From positions 13,642 to 77,641 of the forward strand of contig JBNJFG010000002.1 of NCBI GenBank assembly GCA_051746665.1: a DNA stretch of 64,000 nucleotides, in the 5' to 3' direction. Position numbers and translations under genes: made by a program. Below, piece by piece: positions 34,758-42,714 of the stretch. A model generated the notes under the pieces. It was not told the origin of the DNA. It made no database searches and saw only the letters and a list, made by a program, of their open reading frames with translations. The stretch is from Halanaerobium sp051746665. GTDB lineage: Bacteria; Bacillota; Halanaerobiia; Halanaerobiales; Halanaerobiaceae. Position 1 is the stretch's first letter. Each line of letters begins with the position of its first letter.

Positions 34758-35873
34758 ATGATTAAAGCAGCAGAAGTTATACAATTGATGGGAAAAATTG
34801 CGCCGGCAGATCTAGCTGAAGATTGGGATAATGTTGGTCTGCAGGTTGGAGATACAAATCAAGAAGTAAAAAATATTTTGATAGCACTTGATTTTAATAA
34901 GGCTGTTTTAGAAGAAGCCATAGCTAAGGATTGTCAAATGATTATTACTCATCACCCTTTTATTTTTAATGGTATAAAATCAATTAATACTCAAAATCAA
35001 AGTGGAAGCTTAATATTTGATTTAATAAAAAATGATATTGCTCTATTTTCTGCCCATACAAATTTAGATATTGCTGAAAATGGTTTAAATGATTATTTAA
35101 TAAATAAATTAGATGTTAATAATATTTCACTATTAAAAAGGACTAAAAGTCAAAATTACCACAAATTAGTTACATTTGTACCTAAATCTAACTTTAAGGA
35201 ACTAAGAGACGCACTTTATGCTAAAGGAGCTGGGGAATATAATAATTACAGTCACAGCGGTTTTTATCATCAAGGTACAGGTAATTTCAAACCTTTAGCA
35301 GATTCTAGTCCTTATTTAGGTGAAAAAGGAACTTTAAATGAAATTGAGGAATATCGGTTTGAAGCTGTAGTTTCAGATGATAAAATTGATCAGGTTGTTA
35401 AAGAACTTTTGAAAATCCATCCTTATGAAGAGCCAGCCTGGGATTTATATAAAATGGAAAATTTAAAAAATGAAAAGGGTATAGGTAGAGTTGCGGATTT
35501 AAAATCAGAAGTAAAATTACAAGATTTTTTAAATAAAATAAAAGAAATATATAATCTGGATGTAATTAAAGTTGTTAAAGCCAAAAATAAAGTAAAAAAG
35601 ATAGCACTCTGCAGCGGCAGCGGTTCAGATTTTATAAAAGATGCTTATTATCAAGGAGCAGATTTATATTTAACTGGAGATGTTAAATATCATGAAGCAC
35701 AGCTTGCAGAAGAATTGGGGATTAATCTAGTAGATTTTGGTCATTATGGAAGTGAAAAATTTGTAAGAGAGTTATTAGTTGAAAGATTAAAGAATGAAGC
35801 CTCTAGTAAGTTAAAGAAAGAGCTGAAATTCCTGAAATCAGAAATAAATACTCGCCCCTGGGAGTATCAGTAA
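34758..35873 (+). CDS. Nif3-like dinuclear metal center protein (YqfO type)
   Basis: A 371-residue Nif3 family protein. The metal ligands are visible in ITHHPFIF (near residue 60) and DFGHYGSEKF (near residue 330), and a middle insertion (about residues 125-235) marks the Bacillus YqfO type. Its biochemical role is unproven; GTP cyclohydrolase-like activity has been proposed for relatives. AAAAGGAGG precedes the ATG. In Bacillus trmK lies between sigA and this gene; here a tRNA does. Confidence 0.9.
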   Translation: MIKAAEVIQLMGKIAPADLAEDWDNVGLQVGDTNQEVKNILIALDFNKAVLEEAIAKDCQMIITHHPFIFNGIKSINTQNQSGSLIFDLIKNDIALFSAHTNLDIAENGLNDYLINKLDVNNISLLKRTKSQNYHKLVTFVPKSNFKELRDALYAKGAGEYNNYSHSGFYHQGTGNFKPLADSSPYLGEKGTLNEIEEYRFEAVVSDDKIDQVVKELLKIHPYEEPAWDLYKMENLKNEKGIGRVADLKSEVKLQDFLNKIKEIYNLDVIKVVKAKNKVKKIALCSGSGSDFIKDAYYQGADLYLTGDVKYHEAQLAEELGINLVDFGHYGSEKFVRELLVERLKNEASSKLKKELKFLKSEINTRPWEYQ

Positions 35874-35911
35874 TGACTCTTATCTCGGTGTTTTTAACTT
35901 GAGTAAAATAC

Positions 35912-35940
35912 TTGACATATTATAAATCTGGTGTTATACT
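35912..35940 (+). promoter_or_regulatory. Promoter of rnpB
   Basis: TTGACA (35912-35917), 17 bases, TATACT (35935-35940) with the extended TGT before it. The predicted start is about 35947, just before the P1 helix of RNase P RNA. Confidence 0.88.
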
Positions 35941-35953
35941 TTATATGGTAAAA

Positions 35954-36293
35954 AAATAAGTTAACCAGTTGATCGCATCTTAAATGATGAGGAAAGTCCG
36001 AGCTCCATAGGATAGGATGCCGGGTAACACCCGGTGGAGGTAACTCCCAGGCTAGTGCCACAGAAATATACCGCCTTATGCAAATAGGGTAAGGGTGAAA
36101 AGGTAAGGTAAGAGCTTACCGGGTTTCAGGTAACTGGAATGCCAGGTAAACCCCATCTGGAGTAAGTCCAAATAGGGAGAATATAAAAGTGATCCGCTTT
36201 TCTCCGGGTAAGGACGCATGAGGGTTCAGGTAACTGTTCCCCTAGATAGATGATCATCTAATACAGAACTCGGCTTATAGGTTAACTTATTTT
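35954..36293 (+). ncRNA. rnpB: RNase P RNA (M1-like)
   Basis: The conserved 5' core GAGGAAAGTCCG and the 3' core ATACAGAACTCGGCTTA are present about 270 bases apart. The ends pair as a long P1 helix (AAATAAGTTAACC with GGTTAACTTATTT), whose 3' arm runs into a T stretch that can end transcription. It processes the 5' leader of tRNA precursors. The length of about 340 bases and helices such as GGTAAGAGCTTACC fit a bacterial type A RNA; I did not fold it fully. It fills most of the gap between the Nif3 gene and the next small gene. Confidence 0.95.
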
Positions 36294-36345
36294 TTTATCT
36301 ATTATATTTTCAATTTTTATAAAACTCAAAAAAAGGGGTGTTTAA

Positions 36346-36555
36346 GTGGAGAAAACAATAATAGATGCAGTAGACTATATTGGTGAGGCAGTAAACAAAT
36401 CAGAGCAATTTAAAAATTATTCTCCTGAAATGAGTAGTAAAGTTCTAGATAATCGGATAATATCACTTGAAGCTTACATAAAGTTTATTGAACGGGAAAC
36501 GATACCCGTAATGGAAAACTTAGTTAAAATGCTTGAGGAGGCAGATAATGGTTGA
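36346..36555 (+). CDS. Unrecognised 69-residue protein
   Basis: A small, acidic, probably all-helical protein (VDYIGEAVNKSEQFKNYS, then a helix ending MENLVKMLEEADNG). No family is recognised; no signal peptide or membrane helix. It starts with GTG, after AAAAGGGGTG. Its stop overlaps the next small gene by 8 bases and it shares codon style with the surroundings, so both are likely real and co-translated. Both lie between RNase P RNA and the XRE regulator. Confidence 0.6.
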   Translation: MEKTIIDAVDYIGEAVNKSEQFKNYSPEMSSKVLDNRIISLEAYIKFIERETIPVMENLVKMLEEADNG

Positions 36556-36757
36556 TCAAATATATTATAAAGTACAATACCCATTAAAAAAAGCAATAGA
36601 TGTGATGAAAGATCTAGATAATTATGATTTAAATTTTTTAGCAAAAGATTTAAGTTCTTATGATCAAGAAAAGATTGTTAGTTTTATAGAAAGCTGGAAT
36701 AATGGTGGTAAAGAAAAACTTAATACTTTGATTAGTGATTTAAAAAAGCAGCAATAA
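36548..36757 (+). CDS. Unrecognised 69-residue protein, second of the pair
   Basis: A small charged helical protein (IYYKVQYPLKKAIDVMKDLD at the start, Lys-rich end). No known family. ATG 36548 is preceded by GAGGAGG at 6 bases, a strong ribosome binding site lying inside the upstream gene, so translation is coupled. A terminator follows, closing a two-gene unit. Function unknown; a partner pair such as toxin-antitoxin is possible but has no direct support. Confidence 0.6.
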   Translation: MVDQIYYKVQYPLKKAIDVMKDLDNYDLNFLAKDLSSYDQEKIVSFIESWNNGGKEKLNTLISDLKKQQ

Positions 36758-36764
36758 ATGCTTT

Positions 36765-36789
36765 AAACCATAGCTTAGGCTGTGGTTTT
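36765..36789 (+). terminator. Terminator of the small-gene pair
   Basis: AAACCATAGC and GCTGTGGTTT (one G-T pair) around TTAG, followed by TTAATATTTT. Stem 10 bp. Confidence 0.7.
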
Positions 36790-36877
36790 AATATTTTATG
36801 ATTCATTAATTTGTTTTCCATAATATAATTATCATTTATCTCTAAAATCAATTAAAAAAATACTTAAATACACTAAT

Positions 36878-36908
36878 AATACCTATATAATTTATATAAA
36901 TACCTATA
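36878..36908 (+). promoter_or_regulatory. Phased direct repeats and dyad: candidate operator of the XRE gene
   Basis: AATACCTATA occurs at 36878-36887 and again at 36899-36908, exactly 21 bases (two helical turns) apart. Between them TATATAA-T-TTATATA (36884-36898) is a dyad. Each repeat runs into a TATAAT-like -10 (36886-36891 and 36905-36910). The pattern fits autoregulation by the regulator encoded about 55 bases downstream. Confidence 0.5.
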
Positions 36909-36963
36909 ATCTCTTTAAAAACACTCTGATAAACTCTAAGATATATATTAGAGGTGAGAAAAA

Positions 36964-37314
36964 ATGCAGAGAGAAAACATTGGTAAAAAAATTAGAGAGT
37001 ATAGAAAATTTAATAAACTAACCCAAGAAGGGCTTGGGGAAAAAGCTGGCCTGCATTATACATATATAGGACAGGTAGAACGAGGAGATAAAGAACCATC
37101 ATTTAAAGCGTTAATCAATATCTCTGAAGCCCTTGGTGTTGGAGTAGATAAATTGTTGATTAATTATGACATAAGCTCAGAAGCTACAATTCAAATTTCA
37201 AACATAACCGATTTGCTTTTAAAGCGTAATGAAAAAGAGTTAGAAATGATATACACCCTACTTAAAAATCTAACTGATATTTTAGAAGAACGTGATATTG
37301 AAAAAAATGAATAA
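36964..37314 (+). CDS. XRE-family HTH transcriptional regulator
   Basis: A 116-residue protein. Residues about 6-62 are a Cro/CI-type helix-turn-helix (IREYRKFNKLTQEGLGEKAG, then TYIGQVERGDKEPSFKALINIS). The rest is a helical region (about residues 75-116) likely used for dimer formation. Such regulators control phage, plasmid or stress genes, and the target is unknown. AGAGGTGAG precedes the ATG. It lies with two unknown small genes between rnpB and yebC, a place where most clostridia have none of these; this suggests acquisition. Confidence 0.85.
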   Translation: MQRENIGKKIREYRKFNKLTQEGLGEKAGLHYTYIGQVERGDKEPSFKALINISEALGVGVDKLLINYDISSEATIQISNITDLLLKRNEKELEMIYTLLKNLTDILEERDIEKNE

Positions 37315-37326
37315 TTATGGTACAAT
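37298..37326 (+). promoter_or_regulatory. Promoter for yebC
   Basis: TTGAAA (37298-37303), 17 bases, TACAAT (37321-37326) with TGG before it (extended -10). It overlaps the 3' end of the XRE gene, so yebC can be transcribed independently. Confidence 0.65.
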
Positions 37327-37330
37327 AAGC

Positions 37331-37365
37331 TGTAAATTGATTTAAAAAAGTGTAATCTGATTTAA
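37331..37365 (+). repeat. Direct repeat in the yebC leader
   Basis: TGTAAATTGATTTAA (37331-37345) and TGTAATCTGATTTAA (37351-37365) agree at 13 of 15 bases and are 20 bases apart. The second copy runs into the ribosome binding site AAGGAGGG. Confidence 0.6.
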
Positions 37366-37378
37366 GGAGGGTTATTAT

Positions 37379-38143
37379 ATGGCCGGACATTCTAAGTGGG
37401 CTAATATAAAGCATAAAAAACAGAAAGAAGACAAAAGAAGGGGTAAGCTGTTTTCAAAGTTAAGTCGTAAAATAGCTGTAGCTGCTAGAGAAGGTGGCGG
37501 AGATCCTGAAATGAATTCAGATCTCAGAATGGCTATTCAGAAGGCAAAAGATAATAATATGCCTAATGATAATATTGAAAGAGCAATAAAACGTGGAACA
37601 GGTAATTTAGAAGGGATGAGTTATGAATCCTTTGTTTACGAAGGATATGGTCCTGGTGGAGTTGCTTTATACCTTGATATCATGACTGATAATAGAAATA
37701 GAACTGCTTCGGAAGTACGCCACATTCTTGATAAAAATGGTGGTAATCTTGGTTCTAATGGTTGTGTTGCCTGGATGTTTCAGCGTAAGGGAGAATTAGT
37801 AATTGATTTAAATGAATTTGAGGTTGGAGAAGAAGATCTCTTATTAGAAGCACTAGAAGCTGGTGCAGAAGATTTAGATTATGGAGATGAGGAAGCTATT
37901 ATTTACACAGATCCATCTAATTATGAATCTGCACGAAAGGCTTTAGAAGAAGAGGGTTATGAATTTGAATCTGCAGATCTTGCTATGATTCCTGATAATG
38001 TGGTTACTTTAGATAAAAGTGATGCAAAAAAAATGATGAGATTAATGGAACTGCTTGAAGATCATGATGATATTCAGGATGTTTATTCTAATTTTGATAT
38101 TCCAGAAGATATTAGAGCTGAAATTGAAGCAGAAGAAGATTAG
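37379..38143 (+). CDS. yebC: YebC/PmpR family protein
   Basis: A 254-residue protein opening MAGHSKWANIKHKKQKEDK, the signature of the family, with the central EAGAEDLDYGDEEAIIYTDP and C-terminal domain typical of length 240-255. Members are described as transcription regulators and, for the YeeI/YebC group, as relieving ribosome stalling at prolines. It sits upstream of ruvCAB, the same place as in many bacteria. AAGGAGGG precedes the ATG. Confidence 0.96.
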   Translation: MAGHSKWANIKHKKQKEDKRRGKLFSKLSRKIAVAAREGGGDPEMNSDLRMAIQKAKDNNMPNDNIERAIKRGTGNLEGMSYESFVYEGYGPGGVALYLDIMTDNRNRTASEVRHILDKNGGNLGSNGCVAWMFQRKGELVIDLNEFEVGEEDLLLEALEAGAEDLDYGDEEAIIYTDPSNYESARKALEEEGYEFESADLAMIPDNVVTLDKSDAKKMMRLMELLEDHDDIQDVYSNFDIPEDIRAEIEAEED

Positions 38144-38200
38144 TTTTATTTAATTTAATTTTAATATTTTTGTTATATAATAGATTTAGATTTTAATAAG

Positions 38201-38230
38201 GGCACTGTTCAGCAGTGTCTTTATTTTTTT
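38201..38230 (+). terminator. Terminator of yebC
   Basis: GGCACTG and CAGTGTC form a 7-bp stem around TTCAG, followed by TTTATTTTTTT. Confidence 0.85.
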
Positions 38231-38232
38231 GT

Positions 38233-38261
38233 TTTAATAACTTAAGTTTATATGATATAAT
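38233..38261 (+). promoter_or_regulatory. Extended -10 promoter of ruvCAB
   Basis: TGATATAAT (TATAAT at 38256-38261) with a weak -35, TTTAAT (38233-38238), 17 bases away. The predicted transcript start (about 38268) falls in a LexA-box-like dyad. Confidence 0.65.
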
Positions 38262-38266
38262 TATTT

Positions 38267-38280
38267 CAAACATTAGTTTG
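38267..38280 (+). promoter_or_regulatory. Candidate LexA (SOS) operator for ruvCAB
   Basis: CAAAC-ATTA-GTTTG has the layout of the Firmicute SOS box CGAAC-N4-GTTCG, with one symmetric change in each arm. The dyad extends to TTCAAAC/GTTTGAA (38265-38282). It sits right after the -10, where a repressor would block initiation. Confidence 0.5.
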
Positions 38281-38295
38281 AATGGGGTGTGGGAT

Positions 38296-38793
38296 TTGCG
38301 AATTTTAGGAATTGATCCAGGGCTTGCTACAATTGGTTATGCACTGTTAGATAAAGAAACAAATCATTTTGAAGTTTTAGAATATGGAGTTATTAAGACT
38401 TCAGCTGATAAAGATGATATCGAAAGATTAGAAATCATTCACAGAAATATAGAAGCATTGATCAAAGAATTCGAACCAGAACAGATGGCAGTAGAAGAAC
38501 TGTTTTTTAATAAAAATGTTAAAACTGCAATCTCTGTGGGACAAGCTAGAGGGGTAATTTTACTGGCTGGTTCGCAGGCTGGTTTAAAAGTTGCAGAATA
38601 TACTCCACTGCAGATAAAACAGGCAGTAGTAGGTTATGGAAGAGCTGATAAAATGCAGGTGCAGCAGATGGTTAAATCATTATTGAATTTATCTGAAATT
38701 CCAAGACCAGATGATGCAGCTGATGCTTTAGCTATTTCAATCTGTCATGGTCATGTTTATAGTGCTCATTCTGGATGGGAGGAAAGATTATGA
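38296..38793 (+). CDS. ruvC: Holliday junction resolvase RuvC
   Basis: A 165-residue RNase H-fold nuclease. Visible acidic active-site residues: Asp7 in LGIDPG, the Glu of VEELFFNKN, and the Asp cluster in RPDDAADALA. It cuts Holliday junctions with RuvAB. The TTG at 38296 gives MRILGIDPG, the family N-terminus; the longer upstream frame is not conserved. Its stop overlaps the ruvA ATG (ATGA). Confidence 0.97.
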   Translation: MRILGIDPGLATIGYALLDKETNHFEVLEYGVIKTSADKDDIERLEIIHRNIEALIKEFEPEQMAVEELFFNKNVKTAISVGQARGVILLAGSQAGLKVAEYTPLQIKQAVVGYGRADKMQVQQMVKSLLNLSEIPRPDDAADALAISICHGHVYSAHSGWEERL

Positions 38794-39395
38794 TTGGCTA
38801 TTTAGAAGGAGAAGTAATAGATGCTGAAATTAATAAGATGATTTTAGAAATCAACGGAGTTGGCTATGAATTAGAACTTGCAGGTTTTAAAAGTCAACCT
38901 CACGTTGGTGAAGAAATAGAAGTTTTTACATATACTTATGTCCGGGAGGATGCTTTAAAATTATTTGCTTTCCCAGAAAAAATGGGTAAAGAGTTATTTG
39001 AAATATTAATAACAGTTAATGGAATTGGACCTAGTGCTGGTTTAAATATTTTAAATACGATGCCTGCTTCTAGATTTGTATCTGCAATTATGCAGAAAAA
39101 TGAAGATGTTTTAAAAGAAATATCGGGTATTGGGCCTAAAACTGCTCAAAGGTTGATTTTGGAACTCCAGAACAAACTGGAAGAATTCGCCTATCTGCAG
39201 AGTGATAATGATAAATTTAGTGCTGCTGGGGCTGCAGCTGATGAAGATCGTCAGGATGTAGTGGATGCTCTTACTGCTTTAGGTTATAAAATTTCTGAAA
39301 TTAATAGAGCTTTAAGAGAAGTTGAGTTTGAAAATGATATTAATGTTTCAGAAAAAATTAGATTAGTTTTGAATCAACTTGGTAAGGAGAGATAA
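38790..39395 (+). CDS. ruvA: Holliday junction branch migration protein RuvA
   Basis: A 201-residue protein. Domain I begins MIGYLEGEVIDAE. Domain II has helix-hairpin-helix motifs (ITVNGIGPSAGLNIL, ISGIGPKTAQRLILEL), and domain III at the C-terminus (VDALTALGYKISEINRAL) binds RuvB. RuvA binds the four-way junction and holds RuvB rings. It overlaps ruvC by 4 bases, and AGGAAAG is upstream. Confidence 0.97.
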   Translation: MIGYLEGEVIDAEINKMILEINGVGYELELAGFKSQPHVGEEIEVFTYTYVREDALKLFAFPEKMGKELFEILITVNGIGPSAGLNILNTMPASRFVSAIMQKNEDVLKEISGIGPKTAQRLILELQNKLEEFAYLQSDNDKFSAAGAAADEDRQDVVDALTALGYKISEINRALREVEFENDINVSEKIRLVLNQLGKER

Positions 39396-39397
39396 TA

Positions 39398-40408
39398 ATG
39401 GAAAATGAAAGACGAGTTGTTTCTCCCAAAAAGAAAAAAGATGATAAAACTGTTGATAGAGGTTTAAGACCTTTAAATTTAGGTGAATATGTGGGTCAGA
39501 GTAAAACAAAAGAAAAATTGAAGATCTTTATTCAGGCAGCCCGTGATAGAAAAGAAGCCTTAGATCATGTCATGTTATATGGTCCTCCTGGTTTAGGGAA
39601 AACTACTCTTGCAAATATTATAGCAAATGAGTTACAAGTTAATATTCATCAAACTTCTGGGCCAGCAATTGAAAGACCAGGAGATTTAGCTTCTATTTTA
39701 ACTAATTTACAGCCAAGTGATGTTTTATTTATAGATGAAATTCATCGTTTAAATAAAATGGTTGAAGAAATTTTATATCCTGCTATGGAAGATTATTGTC
39801 TAGATATAATAATTGGTAAAGGTCCAAGTGCACGCTCAGTTAGGCTTGATCTTGCTCCATTTACTCTGGTAGGTGCAACAACAAAAGCTGGTAGACTTAG
39901 TTCCCCTTTAAGAGATAGATTTGGAGTTATTAATAGATTGGAATTTTATAATCAGGAAGAACTTCAGGAAATAGTTAGCCGCTCTGCTGACATATTAGAT
40001 GTTGATATAGTAAATCATGGAGCTTTAGAAATTGCACGTCGCTCACGTGGAACTCCTCGAATTGCTAATCGCCTCTTAAAAAGAGTAAGAGACTTTGCAG
40101 AAGTGAAAGCAGATGGTATAATTAACAGGGAAGTTGTAGATTCTGCCTTAAAATTGCTGGAAATTGATGAGCTTGGTCTTGATCGAATTGATCATAAATT
40201 ATTAAAAACTATTATGCTTAAATTTAGAGGTGGCCCAGTTGGATTGAATACTTTAGCGGCCGCTATCAGTGAAGAAACAGAAACAATAGAAGATGTATAT
40301 GAGCCTTATTTGCTGCAGCTTGGATTTTTAGAAAGAACGCCAAGAGGAAGAATTGCAACTGCAAAGGCCTATCAACATTTAAATATTAAAGAAAAAGTAG
40401 AAGAATAA
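39398..40408 (+). CDS. ruvB: Holliday junction ATP-dependent DNA helicase RuvB
   Basis: A 336-residue AAA+ motor with Walker A GPPGLGKTTLA, Walker B FIDEIHRL, sensor/Arg finger area GATTKAGRLSSPLRDRFG, and the C-terminal winged helix (GFLERTPRGR). It drives branch migration with RuvA. It starts 2 bases after ruvA. The queA and tgt genes follow, the usual order. Confidence 0.98.
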   Translation: MENERRVVSPKKKKDDKTVDRGLRPLNLGEYVGQSKTKEKLKIFIQAARDRKEALDHVMLYGPPGLGKTTLANIIANELQVNIHQTSGPAIERPGDLASILTNLQPSDVLFIDEIHRLNKMVEEILYPAMEDYCLDIIIGKGPSARSVRLDLAPFTLVGATTKAGRLSSPLRDRFGVINRLEFYNQEELQEIVSRSADILDVDIVNHGALEIARRSRGTPRIANRLLKRVRDFAEVKADGIINREVVDSALKLLEIDELGLDRIDHKLLKTIMLKFRGGPVGLNTLAAAISEETETIEDVYEPYLLQLGFLERTPRGRIATAKAYQHLNIKEKVEE

Positions 40409-40448
40409 AATATTGGATAATGCAGATGTTTTTGGAGGTTATTTTTAA

Positions 40449-41492
40449 ATGAAAGTAGAAGAATTTGATTATCATCTTCCGGAAGAATTAATTGCTCAAA
40501 AACCACTTCCTAAAAGAGATGAATCAAGATTAATGGTCTTGAATCCACAGGCAAATAAAATTGAAGAGAATGTTTTTAAAAATTTAAAAGAATATTTAGA
40601 TCCTGGCGATATGATTATTATGAACAACAGCAGAGTTATACCAGCAAGACTATATGGAGCTAAAATTCCAACAGGTACAGAAATTGAACTCTTATTATTA
40701 AATGAATTGGCTGAGGGACGATGGGAAGTTTTAGTAAGACCTGGTCGTAGAGCCAAAAAGGGTGTAAAAATCAATTTTGAAGATATCTTGGAAGCAGAAG
40801 TTGTAGAATATACAGATTTTGGAGGTAGAATTGTTGAATTTAGCTGGGATAAAAATAATTATGATTTTGAGGAAATTTTAAATCAGCTGGGTGAGATGCC
40901 ATTACCCCCTTATATTAACGAAAAATTAGATGACCCTGAGCGTTATCAGACAGTCTACAGCAAAAAGAAAGGTTCTGCAGCTGCTCCAACAGCAGGATTG
41001 CATTTTACTGATCGTCTTTTAGCAGAATTAAAGGAATATGGTATTATTTTAGACTATATTACACTTCATGTGGGACTGGGAACCTTTAGACCTGTCAAAA
41101 GTGAAGATATAGAAGATCATAAAATGCATGAGGAATATGCAGAAATTTCTGCTGCCACAGTCGAAAAGATTAAAGAAGTTAAAGCAAATGGTAATAAAGT
41201 AGTTGCAGTTGGGACAACAGTTACTCGAACTTTAGAATCTGCTGCTCAGGAGGGTGAATTAAGAGAATATAAAGGTTGGACTGATATTTTCATTTACCCA
41301 GGTTATGAATTTAAAGTTATTGATTCTTTAATTACTAATTTTCATTTACCTAAATCCACACTTTTAATGCTTGTTTCGGCTCTAGTTGGTAAGGAATTTG
41401 TCTTAAATGCCTATCAAAAAGCTGTAGAAGAGGAATATAGATTTTTCAGTCTGGGAGATGCAATGTTTATTTTAAATAGGAAGGAAGATTAA
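40449..41492 (+). CDS. queA: S-adenosylmethionine:tRNA ribosyltransferase-isomerase
   Basis: A 347-residue QueA. Motifs: FDYHLPEELIAQKPLPKRDESRL-type N-terminus, then NNSRVIPARL, SAAAPTAGLHFT, and TLHVGLGTFRPV. It moves the ribosyl part of SAM to preQ1 in tRNA to make epoxyqueuosine. TGGAGG precedes the ATG. tgt, the preceding enzyme in the pathway, starts 2 bases after the stop. Confidence 0.97.
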   Translation: MKVEEFDYHLPEELIAQKPLPKRDESRLMVLNPQANKIEENVFKNLKEYLDPGDMIIMNNSRVIPARLYGAKIPTGTEIELLLLNELAEGRWEVLVRPGRRAKKGVKINFEDILEAEVVEYTDFGGRIVEFSWDKNNYDFEEILNQLGEMPLPPYINEKLDDPERYQTVYSKKKGSAAAPTAGLHFTDRLLAELKEYGIILDYITLHVGLGTFRPVKSEDIEDHKMHEEYAEISAATVEKIKEVKANGNKVVAVGTTVTRTLESAAQEGELREYKGWTDIFIYPGYEFKVIDSLITNFHLPKSTLLMLVSALVGKEFVLNAYQKAVEEEYRFFSLGDAMFILNRKED

Positions 41493-41494
41493 TT

Positions 41495-42607
41495 TTGTTT
41501 GATTTCAAATTATTTAAAGAAAACAAGAAATCTAAAGCGCGCTTGGGTGAAATAACTACAGATCATGGGAAAATTCAAACACCAATCTTCATGCCTGTAG
41601 GGACTCAAGCAACTGTAAAAGCAATGTCATCGAGAGAATTAAAGGAGATTGGTTCTCAAATAATTTTGGGTAATACTTATCATCTTTATTTAAGACCAGG
41701 TGATGAATTAATTGCCAGGGCTGGAGGTTTACATCAGTTTATGAACTGGGACCGACCTATTTTAACTGATAGTGGAGGTTTTCAGGTTTTTTCTCTGGCC
41801 GATTTAAGAGAAATAGAAGAAGAAGGAGTTTATTTTCAATCACATTTAGACGGCTCCAAGCATTTTATTTCTCCAGAAAAGTCAATGCAGATCCAGAAAA
41901 ATTTAGGGTCTGATATTGTAATGGCTTTTGATGAATGTCCACCATACCCGGCTGAAAAAGAATATGTAGAAAATTCTTTAAATAGGACTCTGCGCTGGGC
42001 AGAAAGATGTAAAAAAGAAATGGAAGGTGCAGAAGGCCAGTCTTTATTTGGTATTATTCAGGGTGGTGTTTATCCAGAACTTAGAAAACAGAGTGTAGAA
42101 GAAACAACAAAACTTGATTTTCCTGGTTATTCAATTGGGGGATTGAGTGTTGGCGAGTCCAAAGATGAGATGTATAAAATGTTAGATTATACAACTCCGT
42201 TAATGCCCAAAGATAAACCACGATATTTAATGGGAGTTGGGACTCCTGAAGATTTAATTGAAGGTATCTATCATGGAATTGATATGTTTGATTGTGTAAT
42301 GCCAACTAGAATTGCTCGACACGGTCAAATATTTACTCATTCAGGCAGAAAAACAATAAGAAATGCAACCTATAAAGAAGATTTTAATCCTTTAGATTCA
42401 AAATGTGACTGTCATGTCTGCCAAAATTATAGTCGGGGATATGTAAGACATTTAATCAAAAGAAATGAAATTTTAGGAGTAAGATTAACCACTTATCATA
42501 ATTTATACTTTATGTTAAAACTTTCAGAAGAAATAAGAGAAGCAATTAGAAATGATAACTTCATTAATTTTAGAGAAGAATTTTATGAGAAATATAAATT
42601 AAAATAA
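41495..42607 (+). CDS. tgt: Queuine/preQ1 tRNA-guanine transglycosylase
   Basis: A 370-residue Tgt. Catalytic Asp in LTDSGGFQVFSL, second Asp region in DCVMPTRIARHGQ, GYSIGGLSVGE, and the zinc site CDCHVC plus His (YSRGYVRHL). It swaps guanine at position 34 for preQ1 in tRNAs with GUN anticodons. TTG start with AGGAAGG upstream. No preQ1 riboswitch is seen before queA or tgt. Confidence 0.97.
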   Translation: MFDFKLFKENKKSKARLGEITTDHGKIQTPIFMPVGTQATVKAMSSRELKEIGSQIILGNTYHLYLRPGDELIARAGGLHQFMNWDRPILTDSGGFQVFSLADLREIEEEGVYFQSHLDGSKHFISPEKSMQIQKNLGSDIVMAFDECPPYPAEKEYVENSLNRTLRWAERCKKEMEGAEGQSLFGIIQGGVYPELRKQSVEETTKLDFPGYSIGGLSVGESKDEMYKMLDYTTPLMPKDKPRYLMGVGTPEDLIEGIYHGIDMFDCVMPTRIARHGQIFTHSGRKTIRNATYKEDFNPLDSKCDCHVCQNYSRGYVRHLIKRNEILGVRLTTYHNLYFMLKLSEEIREAIRNDNFINFREEFYEKYKLK

Positions 42608-42714
42608 AAGATTTTAAATATTTTTTTAAAATAATATTTCTATTTTAGCAGGAATATCATATTTATTGTTGAAATAGTTATGAGAGAAAAAACTTAATTA
42701 GGAGAGGATAGTAA

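Noticed and set aside
35874..36345. Long gap that might hide a small protein gene
   Set aside because: It is filled by the rnpB promoter and RNase P RNA; stop codons occur in all frames.
42608..42714. Possible riboswitch or promoter before yajC
   Set aside because: Only AT-rich sequence without a good -35/-10 pair or conserved stems.
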